From positions 38,736,101 through 38,800,100 of the forward strand of contig CM069872.1 in NCBI GenBank assembly GCA_036172665.1: a DNA stretch of 64,000 bases. Direction: 5' to 3'. A program made the translations under genes and the position numbers. The notes under the pieces are model-generated. The model saw only the letters and a program-made list of their open reading frames with translations. It searched no databases and had not been told where the DNA came from. Within the stretch, counting starts at the first letter, position 1; every line of letters begins with the position of its first letter. Shown piece after piece: positions 9,280 through 19,503 of this stretch. Source of the DNA: Prosopocoilus inquinatus (Eukaryota; Arthropoda; Insecta; Coleoptera; Lucanidae).

Positions 9280-11235
9280 ATGGCTGTGATACCCACTTTG
9301 CCTTCTTTGTATGAGTATTACACGGCGGGTGGAATTACTTCCGGTTTGTCAGTGGAGCAGCCCTATTTCACCTTGAACGGGAGAAATATATCAGTGTACA
9401 GTGGCGCCACGCATTATTTCCGAGTGCCAAAAGCCTACTGGAGGGATAGGCTGAGGAAAATCAGAGCTGCAGGTTTGAACGCCATCGAAACGTACATCCC
9501 ATGGAATCTACACGAGCCTCAAGAAGGCGTCTACGACTTTGGGGACGGTGGTTCAGACATGCAAGATTTCCTGGACGTACAACATTTTCTGGAACTCGCC
9601 CAAGAAGAAGATCTCTTTGCAATAGTAAGACCAGGACCCTACATATGTTCAGAGTGGGAATTTGGGGGGTTACCAAGTTGGTTGCTGCGTGACAAAAACA
9701 TCAAAATCCGAACGTCCCAGCCAAATTTTATGAGGAAGGTCACCAACTACTTTAACATGCTCCTGCCGATTTTAGCGCTCTTCCAGTTCACTAGAGGAGG
9801 GCCCATTATAGGGTTCCAAATCGAAAACGAGTACGGCAGTATGACGGAAAAAGGCAAGTTCACTCCGGATAAATTATATCTTGAGGAACTGAGGCAATTA
9901 ATGTTGCGTAATGGGATCGTGGAACTGTTATTTACGGCGGATTCTCCGACGGGACACGGCACCGAAGGGACTTTACCGGGAGTGTTATTTCAGACTGCCA
10001 ATTTTGCTTCTAATCCAGAGGCGGAATTCAACAAGTTAAAGGAGCTCCAAAAGGACAAGCCTTCCATGGCGATGGAATTTTGGAGCGGTTGGTTCGACCA
10101 CTGGGGTGAGGCTCATAACACCAAGAACGACAACGATTTCTATAATATTTTAGATCGAATTTTGAAATATCCCGCCTCGGTAAACATGTACATGTTCCAC
10201 GGAGGAACAAGTTGGGGTTTCCTAAACGGGGCCAACATAGATTCCATCGGCTACCAACCGGACACCACCAGCTATGACTACGACGCTCCCCTAACGGAAA
10301 CCGGAGATTACACCATGAAATACGTCATGGTAAAAGAACTCATCCGAAAGTACAACCAAGTCCAAACTAGAATACCAGAAACGCCAGCAATTCAATTGCG
10401 ACGAGCTTTCCCCAACATTACAATACGCCAAGCACTAGCATTCAATGAAATCCTCGACCAAGCACCCATTAAAATCCAAAGCCAAGATGTTTTGCCCATG
10501 GAATTCTTACCCATAAATAACAATTCCGGGCAAAGTTATGGTTACATAGTTTATAGGAAAGAGGACTTAGATATTCCGGCGAATTCGACCCTCTTAATAG
10601 AAGGACGTGTTTGTGACACGGTCATGGTGCTTTTAAATGGAATGTTATTATCGAAGCCACTAACTAAAATCATAGATCTGAACGGTTTTGGATATTATCG
10701 ACTGAGAAACTCAACGTTAAATTTGGGATTGAGGCCAAATCGCGCTGCGACTTTAGAATTAGTTGTCGAGAATTGGGGGCGTAATAACTTCGGCCACCTT
10801 GACCAGTTCCGACAATTCAAAGGTCTGTGGCAGGGTGGAATTTACTTGAATAACGAGCAGTTATTCGATTGGGAAATCGTGCCCTTGGAATTCAAGAAAT
10901 CGTGGACGACCAATCTGGTAGGTTGGCACAAGCCTGTGAATCCCTGGATTCCGGCACCGTCGTTATACAAGGTTACTTTCGTAACGCAGCAAATTCAAGA
11001 TACCTATTTGAATATGCAACGGTGGACTAAAGGGGTGGTTATTGTGAACGGGTTCGTTTTGGGTAGGTACGCGTCGATCGGTCCACAGCAAACTCTCTTC
11101 TTGCCGGGGCCGCTTCTGCGCAACGGGGTTAATGAAATAGTCATATTTGAACATTTCTACCCCTCCGATAAAGTGATGTTTTCCGCGCATCCCATTTATC
11201 AGTTAGCGACCGATTATAGTTTACGTTTTATATAA
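9280..11235 (+). CDS. Beta-galactosidase, glycoside hydrolase family 35 (GLB1L2-like), intronless paralogue
   Basis: A single-exon ORF of 651 residues from the ATG at 9280 (context AAAGATGG), chosen because it aligns with the start of the paralogue at 1585-3552. Counting from that start, catalytic residues by family analogy are Glu184 (QIENEYG) and Glu266 (AMEFWSGWFDHW). TYIPWNLHEP, RPGPYICSEWEFGG and YMFHGGTSWGF mark the barrel; GRVCDTVMVLLNG and VVIVNGFVLGRY mark the C-terminal beta domains. Length is typical of GH35. The function is hydrolysis of terminal beta-galactosides. As in its partner, no signal peptide is visible in the single exon, although a spliced leader exon is possible. An AATAAA lies 44 nt after the stop. 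The head-to-head arrangement with the paralogue suggests a local inverted duplication, later split by transposon insertions. Confidence 0.93.
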   Translation: MAVIPTLPSLYEYYTAGGITSGLSVEQPYFTLNGRNISVYSGATHYFRVPKAYWRDRLRKIRAAGLNAIETYIPWNLHEPQEGVYDFGDGGSDMQDFLDVQHFLELAQEEDLFAIVRPGPYICSEWEFGGLPSWLLRDKNIKIRTSQPNFMRKVTNYFNMLLPILALFQFTRGGPIIGFQIENEYGSMTEKGKFTPDKLYLEELRQLMLRNGIVELLFTADSPTGHGTEGTLPGVLFQTANFASNPEAEFNKLKELQKDKPSMAMEFWSGWFDHWGEAHNTKNDNDFYNILDRILKYPASVNMYMFHGGTSWGFLNGANIDSIGYQPDTTSYDYDAPLTETGDYTMKYVMVKELIRKYNQVQTRIPETPAIQLRRAFPNITIRQALAFNEILDQAPIKIQSQDVLPMEFLPINNNSGQSYGYIVYRKEDLDIPANSTLLIEGRVCDTVMVLLNGMLLSKPLTKIIDLNGFGYYRLRNSTLNLGLRPNRAATLELVVENWGRNNFGHLDQFRQFKGLWQGGIYLNNEQLFDWEIVPLEFKKSWTTNLVGWHKPVNPWIPAPSLYKVTFVTQQIQDTYLNMQRWTKGVVIVNGFVLGRYASIGPQQTLFLPGPLLRNGVNEIVIFEHFYPSDKVMFSAHPIYQLATDYSLRFI

Positions 11236-11278
11236 CGTGCGATAATTAAAAACTGTAATTTGTTTAAGATTTTTTTTT

Positions 11279-11284
11279 AATAAA
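11279..11284 (+). terminator. Polyadenylation signal AATAAA of the second GH35 gene
   Basis: A canonical hexamer 44 nt downstream of the TAA stop, after a T-tract. The position fits a short 3' UTR. Confidence 0.65.
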
Positions 11285-11504
11285 TGATGTTAATAACTAT
11301 TGTAATTGTATAGGACGGAATTAGAAATTGATTTCCTTATTTCTGATGTTCTTATGTGTTGGTTAAGATAAAAACGATCGATTTCATTGTCTCAGATTAA
11401 AGAACAATTTATTAAGTATGAGTATAGCATAAAGTTTTATGTACTTACATACGTAATTTGTGTGCAGACAGTTACAGCTGTAGAAAATATTTTAGAACTC
11501 TGCA

Positions 11505-11750
11505 GGGGTGCATAAAACATTTAAGTTGGAATTAAATTTAAGCCCGAGTTAGAATGTAACATTCATTATGAGATACAGCATTATTACTGATAGTGAGTGT
11601 AATTAATTCGAGAGGATCACAGAAACATTCAGGCTACGTTGCTTCAAATTGGTTAAATTTAAGCATGAGTTAGAAAGTGACACACATATGATGTAGGTAC
11701 AGCATAAAATGTCACATTGTAACTTAGGCTTAAATGTTTTATGCAACCCA
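11505..11750. mobile_element. MITE A, ends GGGGTGCATAAAACATTTAAG
   Basis: The left end (11505-11525) is mirrored at the right end (about 11724-11750, ending ATGTTTTATGCAACCCA). The interior shows further imperfect inverted segments (AAGCCCGAGTTAGAATGT / ACATTGTAACTTAGGCTT). There is no ORF. It belongs with the adjacent MITE B by sequence of the ends. Confidence 0.75.
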
Positions 11751-11756
11751 GCCTTA

Positions 11757-12015
11757 GGGTTGGTTACATAAAAGATTTAAACCTGGATTAACTTTAAGCC
11801 TAACTTACAGAACTTACAGTGGGACATATAATATGCTCTAGGTCATCATATCTGTCACATTTAACTTAGGATTAACTTCAACTCTGGCTTTAAACCTGAA
11901 TTAACTTTAATCCTAACTTACAGGGCGACGTATAACATGCTCTCCGTCATTGTCTGTCACATTTAACTTAGGATTAAGTTTAACCCTGGCTTACATCTTT
12001 TACAAGCATAACCCA
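11757..12015. mobile_element. MITE B, PIF/Harbinger-like (TTA target duplication)
   Basis: The left end GGGTTGGTTACATAAAAGAT mirrors the right end, which reads ATCTTTTACAAGCATAACCC. The interior holds a tandem pair of about 120 bp units (each with TTAACTTTAA.CCTAACTTACAG and CTGTCACATTTAACTTAGGATTAA). The flanks read CCTTA on both sides, consistent with a 3-bp TTA duplication as in PIF/Harbinger elements. No coding capacity. Confidence 0.72.
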
Positions 12016-12020
12016 CCTTA

Positions 12021-12580
12021 AATAACAAAACTTTGTATGATGACATCGAAATTCTGGATTATTAATTCACTTGCAATAACCCTTTAAAAATGTAAGAAAA
12101 AAATCCTAAGTGAAAAATACACGAAGTATTCTCATTTTTTAATTACATAAGTTTTGTAATGTTCAATCTACTTTAATAGAAAGCTTGTTTTGCAAGTTTA
12201 ATATTGATCACTGATCATTAATAAAGTGACTCCATTGTAAAATCAGAATTGAAATAGAATTAAAGAAAATTATTTATCATTTTAAAAAGCTGTAACCATT
12301 AATGAAATACCTAGTGGTGTAGCTATGAGGATTGCAGGGATTGCAAAGCAACTCGGCGCTAAGATGCCATAGGTGCCTCTTCGAAGCCTAAAGTAAAAAA
12401 CCAAAATTGTTATTAGCAAGCATATTTACAGGCAATTTTATATTTTCTTGATTTCTAACAAATCACACAGACGTGGAAAAGTGAAAACTTATTTCCAAGT
12501 CACACTTCAGAGATTTTTGACAAGCGTATGTTTCCGAATACCGTCTAGAACAAGTAAGAAAAGAAAGAAAATTAAAAACA
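12021..12580. other. AT-rich intergenic stretch
   Basis: No gene, RNA or clear repeat structure recognised here. Confidence 0.4.
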
Positions 12581-13460
12581 AATTATTGAACCGACTTTAA
12601 ATTAAAACTTGGAGGATTAATATTTAAATTCAAAGCAACTGAAAAAGAACTCGAGGAATACGTTTCAAGCGTTAATTTCGAATTAATGACATTTCTGGTG
12701 CCATCTGGTAACCCGCGCCTTATGTTTCTAATTTGCCGGGAAGAAAAGATTTCCAAAAGCTGAAAAACGTTAGTGTTACGAACGTTCAAAAACAACGTTC
12801 CGAAAACAACTTCGAATTAATAAAATTTAAACGCAAAGCGAAAGAGATTATTATCGTTTGTGGCGCCATCTGTTACCCTTCGTTCTCTTTATTTGTGGGA
12901 AAGCAATTGAAAAACGCTAAGAAAAATTCAAGAAATAACATTACGAAAAAAAGATACAATTTGAACAGAAATGGGTAGAACATGGGATTTTTCAAATAAA
13001 AGTAGCGCCATCTATTAATCTGTAGTCGCAATTAATTTTGTTCCTTTTTTTAGGGGAAAGAGTTTCAAAACAATTGAGAACAAATTTCTTCTTCAAGAAA
13101 GCGCTTGAGAAACAGTTGAAGCGTGCTTCCTTTTGTCGGTAATTGTCCGGAGGCTTTCTAATAAATATTTTTCTTAAGGACCAGATTTATGGCGCCATCT
13201 GTGATCATGAGTCGTAACTTTATGCTCTTCATTTGTGAGGAAACAATTTCAAAGCAACTGAAAACTTAAAAAAAAATTAAATTTAAACGTAAAGAAAAAG
13301 AATTTATTAGCATCTGTAGCGCCATCTGTTACTACAGATCGTAACTTACAATATTCAAGAAATATAATGTTACGAAAAACAATATCGAATAAAGTTAAAC
13401 AGGAAGTAACAACTAAAAACAAATGTCTTCAAGAAAGTGATAGAGAAACAATTGAAGCCC
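12581..13460. repeat. Decayed tandem array around a GCGCCATCTGT block
   Basis: The block (G)CGCCATCTGTTA or close variants recurs with GCCATCT starting at 12700, 12865, 13007, 13194 and 13321, each time flanked by related sequence (AAAATTTAAACGCAAAG, TTTCAAAGCAACTGAAAA, TTCAAGAAATAACATTACGAAAA). Spacing is irregular (127-187 bp), so this is an old, eroded array. Short ORFs here look like by-products. Confidence 0.65.
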
Positions 13461-14081
13461 ACCCGGATTCGTGCTACAAGAACTTTTCTAACCTAAAATT
13501 TTGACAACTCTTGATACTTTTTAGGAATAGGATAATACAGAAGCAACCCTAGTAACAACGAATGTTTCTGAAACATTTCAATAACGTGACTTACAATGTA
13601 TATCACGTCATTGAAGACATGCATTGTTACTTGGGAATAAAGCAGATTTGTTTTTGAAAGTTTTAATGAAACAGTGAAATGATTTTGTCAGATTTGCTTT
13701 GATAATAATAAATAATTTTAAGGCACTGACAAAAATTTTGCAACCCTTGACTTCTAGCTACGCCACTCAATACAATGAAATTAATTTCAAATTAACGCTT
13801 TACAGTTCACATAAATAAAGATAATGAAGTTCTAGGAACAAAAATAATGATTTATAAATAGCCTCTTTAACTATTTGAAGAATGATTTCTCTTTCCCTCA
13901 TTCTTGGTAATTCTGCCATATTTCTGATTTTAATTTTTTCAAAGAAATGCATTCAGAATACCTGCTACTTAATGCAAGTAATAATTTTAAGTAAATAAAA
14001 ATGGCCACATAGTTTTAACTGGGTAGTAAAGATTGTCCTCATTAAGTATTGTTTAAAAAGTACATTTTAAAAAAATAAATA
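13461..14081. other. AT-rich intergenic stretch
   Basis: Nothing recognised apart from AT-rich, low-complexity sequence. Confidence 0.35.
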
Positions 14082-14087
14082 TTTATT
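14082..14087 (-). terminator. Polyadenylation signal of the LRR gene
   Basis: AATAAA on the minus strand, about 70 nt beyond the stop codon of the leucine-rich-repeat gene. Confidence 0.5.
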
Positions 14088-14155
14088 AACAACAATCCAT
14101 TCAAATCTTCATTACATTAAAAGTAATGAAAAATAAATATGCAACAAACTAGGAA

Positions 14156-15502
14156 CTAGACTATGGTGTTTTTCTGCTGAGTCCTTACAAATGAAGGGGT
14201 TGATGAAAACAAACTCGTGACCTTACATGTAACATTACGGACACAAATGGGGAAAGAGGTCGAAGACATGTTTGAAATCTTTTCCAAAAAAGGCCTCTTG
14301 TATAAGCGCTGTGCTTCCTTAACCTGACACTTAGTTATTGGCCTATCATCCAAATGTAACAGGCGAGGAAATAGAGATATCATAAACATTCTGTAAAACA
14401 ATCAGCAATTTAAAGTACACGTAATGTACCATTAAGGGCACAGAAAAGCAAACAACTTACAAATTGCTGCTGTTACTCAAGCTTTGATTTAGTTACAACG
14501 AAAAATGTTATACAATACACCACACGGATTATTGCAATGTTAAATGCAAAGTATATTAGTTCAATGAGGGAAAAAATTAATGTTTGTTGTTAAAACTGGC
14601 TTTACAAAACTAAAATATTAACAGCAACCATCCTATGAGTCGTTTACTTTTCTATGTATGCACCCAATGGTACACTCAAGTACCTACATACCTATATTGT
14701 AAATAGTCGTAGAAGTTTCCACCGTTGAGATACGAAGGTGCAGCAGGGTTGCCCATTAAGGAAAGATACTTCAAATTCGGACAGCTTAGTTTTAATTTAT
14801 TGGCCCACGGGTATAACTCTTTAATCTGCAAGTCGTCATTGCTTCAAATAAAATGTACAGAAATAAGCGATGACGAACCTTGCAATGATTCATCCAAAGC
14901 AATTCTAATTTAGGCATGAACGGAATCTCCGTTGAAGACGTTATGTTGTTGTGGTCGCAGATAAGCGTCGTCAGCTCCCGAAATTTGCAAAGGAAATTTA
15001 AGTTACTACAAGAAAGTACAAAGTAATCTTAATGTAAAGAAAATATAAAATGAAATTGCGGCGTACTCGAACTCATTGTTGCTGATGTCGAGGATTTTTA
15101 TGTGTGTTAGTTCCTCGAGAAGTATTTTAGGCATCGAATGCAATCTCTCGTAAGCCAGAGACAAGCGATAATGAGATGTTCCATCTGAATCGTAATCGGT
15201 TTTAGCTTTCGTCTCATCTACACAATGATGTAAGTAATGAAATGCAAGGCAAAACTAAATGTAAATTACTTACTTAGCAATAAGAGAGTACTGAGAGAGG
15301 TCATATTAACAGGACTTGCGTCTTCATTCAGTATTTCATCCACAACTAGTAATGACGGCAAGTCCTTGATGTTGTAAATTGCAACCGCATCTTCGGTATC
15401 ACTGCTGCAATTAAAAAAAAATTAATCCTCAAATGTGGCGCATTAAAAAAGCGTAATATTTTTTTTGCATTGAGCAACTCACTTTTCGCTCATGTAATCC
15501 AT
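14156..15502 (-). CDS. Leucine-rich-repeat protein, LRMDA (C10orf11)-like
   Basis: Six coding exons join with GT-AG borders and matching phases: 15483-15502, 15274-15404, 15067-15217, 14879-15005, 14692-14825 and 14156-14390. The product is about 265 residues, starting MDYMSEN at the first in-frame ATG after an upstream stop. Exons 3-5 encode consecutive leucine-rich repeats ([58 protein letters not shown]). The last exon begins with the LRR-cap-like [21 protein letters not shown]. This layout (a few LRRs, a GNPAxP turn, then an FPxLxxLDxxPIT cap) resembles leucine-rich melanocyte differentiation-associated proteins. The tail is basic and unremarkable. LRRs form a curved protein-binding surface; the molecular role of insect homologues is unclear. 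Family naming is by resemblance; the exon structure is better supported than the name. Confidence 0.85.
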
Positions 15503-15579
15503 GCTTGCCAACAAAACTTCTTGCTCTAGCGAAGCAAGTCGAATACGTATAATTTCAAATTCAATACGTGACAGAATAT

Positions 15580-16315
15580 CTTATCTTAGAGAAATTAAGA
15601 CAAATAAACTTCTGGAGGGGTGATTGAACCGAAATTATCGATTATTGGAACTGCTTGCGCCTACTTAACCTCACATTTGGATCAAACTGTGCCACTAGTT
15701 TCAAGCATTCGACTTATGTAAATACTCACGTATCATTAACGAGTAGTTTTAATAAAGATGCTTAACATTCCTTGCGGTTATAAAAAAAATGTTTACTAAC
15801 TTCGAAATTTACAAATATAACATAACCTACGCAGTTCAGGCGCAGTGCCAACCTCGTTTTTGCAACACTCCCTGATAAAGATTAACAGAAAATTAAATTT
15901 GTAATTTTTAATTGGGAATGTATTAACTGGAAATATTCCAATTACAAGCCATTTTATTCTTAGACGTCAAAGTTCATGAGACAACATATTATTTAGCTGT
16001 AACGTTATCGTTATCCGGGCTATCAGAGGCACGTACGCGTACGTGTTACGAGGCCGTGATAACAAGAAAATACGAAATTCTATTTAACTTTAAACTGCTA
16101 TCGCTTATCGTAGCTGAACTTGACCTAAAAATCATACGCTTCAGAAACGTTCATATAAACTAAACTACAATTGCAATATTTTTCCACCGATTTCATGCAT
16201 CGACAATTGTAGTATTATACTTTTATTTTGTTTGAAAATGTATTATTCTTAGGAATAATAAAAGAATTAAGTATGATATTGGTATAATCAAGTATAATTC
16301 AGTGAAAATTTTTAG
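15580..16315. promoter_or_regulatory. Intergenic region between divergent genes
   Basis: This separates the minus-strand LRR gene from the tentative plus-strand gene and may hold both promoters. A near-palindromic, CpG-containing segment, GCACGTACGCGTACGTG (about 16030-16046), with TTATC/GATAA motifs on either side, stands out. No defined core promoter could be assigned. Confidence 0.3.
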
Positions 16316-17335
16316 GTTGTCTACACTGACGACCATCTGAAAAAACAAATTGTTCGCGCATTAAAAAAGAATAAAATTGGAAATATACATACAATTACAG
16401 CAAGAAAATCAATTTATAACTGTTCTTAGTATTATATTGGCTAAAATGCACAAACAAAGAAATGTTTGGCATAGAAATAATTTATTTTTAATTTCAGTTA
16501 TGTTGGTTATTCTGTGGTGTCATTTGAATCTTGTTCGCTCTTGCTTCACAGCATCAACCTTTATTTAAAGAAACCGAAAGGAAAAACGTATTATGTGGTA
16601 CCAAAAGCTTGCAAAGGTAAAGTTGAAATACTATTTTATGTTAATATCCCAATTATTATCTTAGCGCACTAAGTTCTGAGATTATCTGACGATTATTCCT
16701 CGCATGTGTTTCTGAAATGTTTCTTTCTCTTTTTCAGAGATATAAAAGCGCAGTTTACCCTAAGAAATATAAATTCTGAAGAAATGTGGGGCGCTTGTGA
16801 GGTAAGTACTCATTTTAATAAATATTAGGCTTTCTAATCGCATCAGTGATAGTGGTTATTTGATGATATCTCAAAAACGTGACGTCACAATCAGCGGCCA
16901 TTATTTTTTAACGTCATCATGGAGTGACGTCATTATATAATTGTAATAATTTATTTATTTATTATTAGACGTAATTAATCAGTTATTAGTTGTAAGGACA
17001 AAGCAATTACAATCAAATTCACAATTAACAATTAATCAGTTGTAACTGCAACAATCACGATTGATTAATTGTTAATTGTGAATTTCTACGATTACAATTA
17101 ATTAATTGCTAATTGTAAGTTATTACAATTAATTAATTATTTGCGAATATAATTTAATTGTGCCCAACACTGAACTATCCTAAAGGTCACTAACTTCTTT
17201 TACAAGGCGCTTGCTTAATCATCAATTTTTTTTTGAAACATTTGATATCACTTTTTTTGAAATTAAATACTTTAAATACTTACAATTTTTCGTTGGTAGG
17301 AAATCGCAAGGAACCAATTTAAATCACGAATGTGA
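16316..17335 (+). CDS. Tentative small spliced gene, function unknown
   Basis: Four segments can be joined in one frame: 16316-16428, 16498-16616, 16740-16801 and 17300-17335 (TGA). The acceptors are plausible (TTTTTAG, TTAATTTCAG, TTTTTCAGAG, CGTTGGTAG). The donor after 16801 is a consensus GTAAGT; the one after 16428 (GTATTA) is weak. The translation starts VVYTDDHLKKQIVRALKKN, continues through YVGYSVVSFE and YYVVPKACKDIKAQF, and ends EEIARNQFKSRM. No start codon is visible in the first segment, so an upstream exon is required. The acceptor at 16740 must be used instead of one 2 nt earlier, which would give an early stop. I recognise no family. The codon pattern of 16498-16801 looks more like coding sequence than its surroundings, but the model is weak at both ends. 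Confidence 0.33.
17015..17085. repeat. Perfect 23-bp inverted repeat in an AATTAATT-rich tract
   Basis: The 23 bases at 17015-17037 are the exact reverse complement of 17063-17085. The surrounding 16.93-17.17 kb is built from repeated ACAATTAATTAA-like words, so this may be a decayed foldback element inside the intron of the tentative gene. Confidence 0.6.
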
Positions 17336-18587
17336 AACGTAACTGAAATCATTTCACCTATGCCTGATAAAAAGACAGGCCAGCAATTTGGAGTGGGGGA
17401 GTGTGCGACCGTTTTTATTCTCGAACCTGCAACTCCAAAATTGAGCTGCATCTTAAAAATTTATGCGCATCTTTTGCTAGCTCCTGTGTCTAGAATATAC
17501 AGGGAAATAGACGCGACGCCGACGTAGTGAAGTCAAACGATACCTACTTTCATTCATTTATTATTTTTTGTTCACATATTTTCCGGGTCTTCAAATCGCT
17601 TAACGTACATAAAGTAATACAGACGTTTAAACCTGCAACACTGCATGTCCAAATACATTTTTGATAAAGTTAGGCCTTGGAAGTGTAAACGTGTGTCATA
17701 ACTTACATCAAGCAGTTGTCAAGCAAATGAATAAATTGCTGTAGTAATTTCAGACAAACGTTTTGTCTTCCATGGCCTACCTTTATTAAAAATTTATCTG
17801 AACATAATATGGTATCTCACAGGGTTATCCATGACTGATTTTTAAGCTTGTAGTCAAAGTTTAAAATCCCATTAAAGACCGACTGTACAATACCAAATTA
17901 AATTTAAGTTGAAGCTTAAAGCATTAATAACAAATTACTATTTCTACAGATTAATTGTTGGCTCAAAGTTAATCTGAAGTTGTACATTTATTGTAAAAGG
18001 AGCAAGAAACAAAAAAAGGCTACCTATTGAAAGTTAAGTGATACTAACAGATTCTTTGTGTAAATAATGCAAATAAGCGACCTTGATATCGCGTTACCTT
18101 AACTTTGGCATCGTTTAGTGACAAAAACAGTAGATCTCCTTGTATATAACAGGTGCGCTTCTCACGTGCTAGTAGTAGTATAATATTTTTCCAGCAAGTC
18201 TTGATTTATCTTAAGTATTTATTTAATATCGACTTTTAATATTCCTAATTATTGAAGTACTGTAGTTTTGAATATAAATATCGACATTTTGTTTATTTTA
18301 TTTATTAAGGGGGTCATTCACGAAACAGGACTTGCAAGTCGTTAGCGATGCTGCAAATTGCAAATCTTTTGCAATGCAGTGACGTCGTCATGGTAACTAC
18401 ACGCTCAAAACAGTTTTTGCGCGATTTTTGCAAATCAGACTGAAAGGGAAGAGCTAAATATAATGGAACATCGACGTTAATAGGTTTCGGAAGTCTTGTT
18501 CTTCTTGTCACATCGTTTTCAATCAAACCTTTTACCATAAGATCGTAATTCTGTTTAATTTTCTTTAAACGAGGTGTTCTATTTTTG
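17336..18587. other. Intergenic stretch without recognised genes
   Basis: AT-rich sequence. The short minus-strand ORF near 18314-18538 shows no family motif. Nothing else supported. Confidence 0.35.
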
Positions 18588-18656
18588 TTATCCTACTGCA
18601 ATGTCAGGTCAAAAAGTGATCGTAGGATGTCGCTGTTTTATCTATTCATTATTAAT
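18588..18656 (+). repeat. Fragment of the hammerhead (retrozyme-like) repeat
   Basis: About 66 bp containing CCTACTGCAATGTCAGGTCA and GATGTCGCTGTTTTATCTATTCATTA, the same segment that opens the repeat unit at 26.3-27.2 kb. It lacks the ribozyme part. Confidence 0.75.
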
Positions 18657-19260
18657 ATTCAACCAATATTTAAAGTTGTAAATGTTTTGAAAATAGAGAT
18701 ACGAATTTAAGAATATTTCCTTCAAATTTACCTGGCACCATTTAAATTAATCTTCAGCTAGACGTTTGAATTTGAGTTGTTTCTTTCTAAATAGGAAATA
18801 CATAACTAATAAGTTAATTTGATCTGAAATCGTTTTCATCAGCTCTTGACCAAATAATAATGTAATTTATTTGAAGATAAGTTATTCTTTCTTAAATCTC
18901 TTAGGTAAATAAAGAAGTTATCTTAAACTGAATAATTTTAATACTTCAAATTAAAGACAGTAAATCCAGCCCAAAGATTTTATTAACATTATAGTAGATT
19001 TACACTGACAAATAAATCACAATTGACGTTTCATATTGCACCGTTAACACAATTGAATACAAACTTTACGATCAGCCTACATTAGTTGATTTTAGTAAGA
19101 TTAATTAAATATAGGTAACTCTCTATTGAAGTAAGTTTCTGATGGGTTGATTTGATTGGGAATGCGGTTGTAACAGTTCATTTGCGTTCGTTGTGCAGTT
19201 CCTGCGCATTCCTGTATGATCGTAGCTAGAGCACGAAAAGAAAAGTGGCAACAATAAGTA
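18657..19260. other. Sequence 3' of the CCHamide-like gene
   Basis: Probably includes the 3' UTR of the minus-strand neuropeptide gene. No canonical AATAAA close to the stop codon was found on that strand. Confidence 0.35.
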
Positions 19261-19502
19261 TTATCGATTGAAATATTCAGTGTTTGTTACCCATTGTCTG
19301 ATGAACGGAGAAAAGTTGTAGATTTCTTGGGGCGTGGGTCTTTGTTCATGCTGAATTCTGAAGTCATTGCGCGGCCCAGTGAATACAAACTCGGGATTAT
19401 CTTCTTGCTGTATGTCTTGTAAAAGTTCTTCGTTTGGGTTAACCGATTCTCCGCGTTTTCCCATGCCTCCGTAACAGGAATGACCAAAGTTTGCACAACC
19501 TC
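19261..19502 (-). CDS. CCHamide-like neuropeptide precursor, exon 2 (mature peptide)
   Basis: After an acceptor (a long T-run ending CTAG) the minus strand reads GCANFGHSCYGGM, then GKR, then a 63-residue acidic and polar tail ending EYFNR and TAA. The peptide has the CCHamide hallmark: two cysteines separated by six residues with GH before the second (C-x3-GH-x-C-[YW]-G), an amidation glycine and a Lys-Arg convertase site. CCHamides are disulphide-cyclised amidated peptides from gut endocrine cells and neurons that act on BRS3-like GPCRs in feeding and growth signalling. The residue to be amidated is Met, whereas known CCHamides end in His. The exon starts in phase 1 (leading GA), which pairs with the phase-1 donor at 43047 and creates an Arg codon, giving Lys-Arg immediately before the mature peptide. 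The full precursor is 108 residues. Confidence 0.88.
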
Positions 19503-19503
19503 C

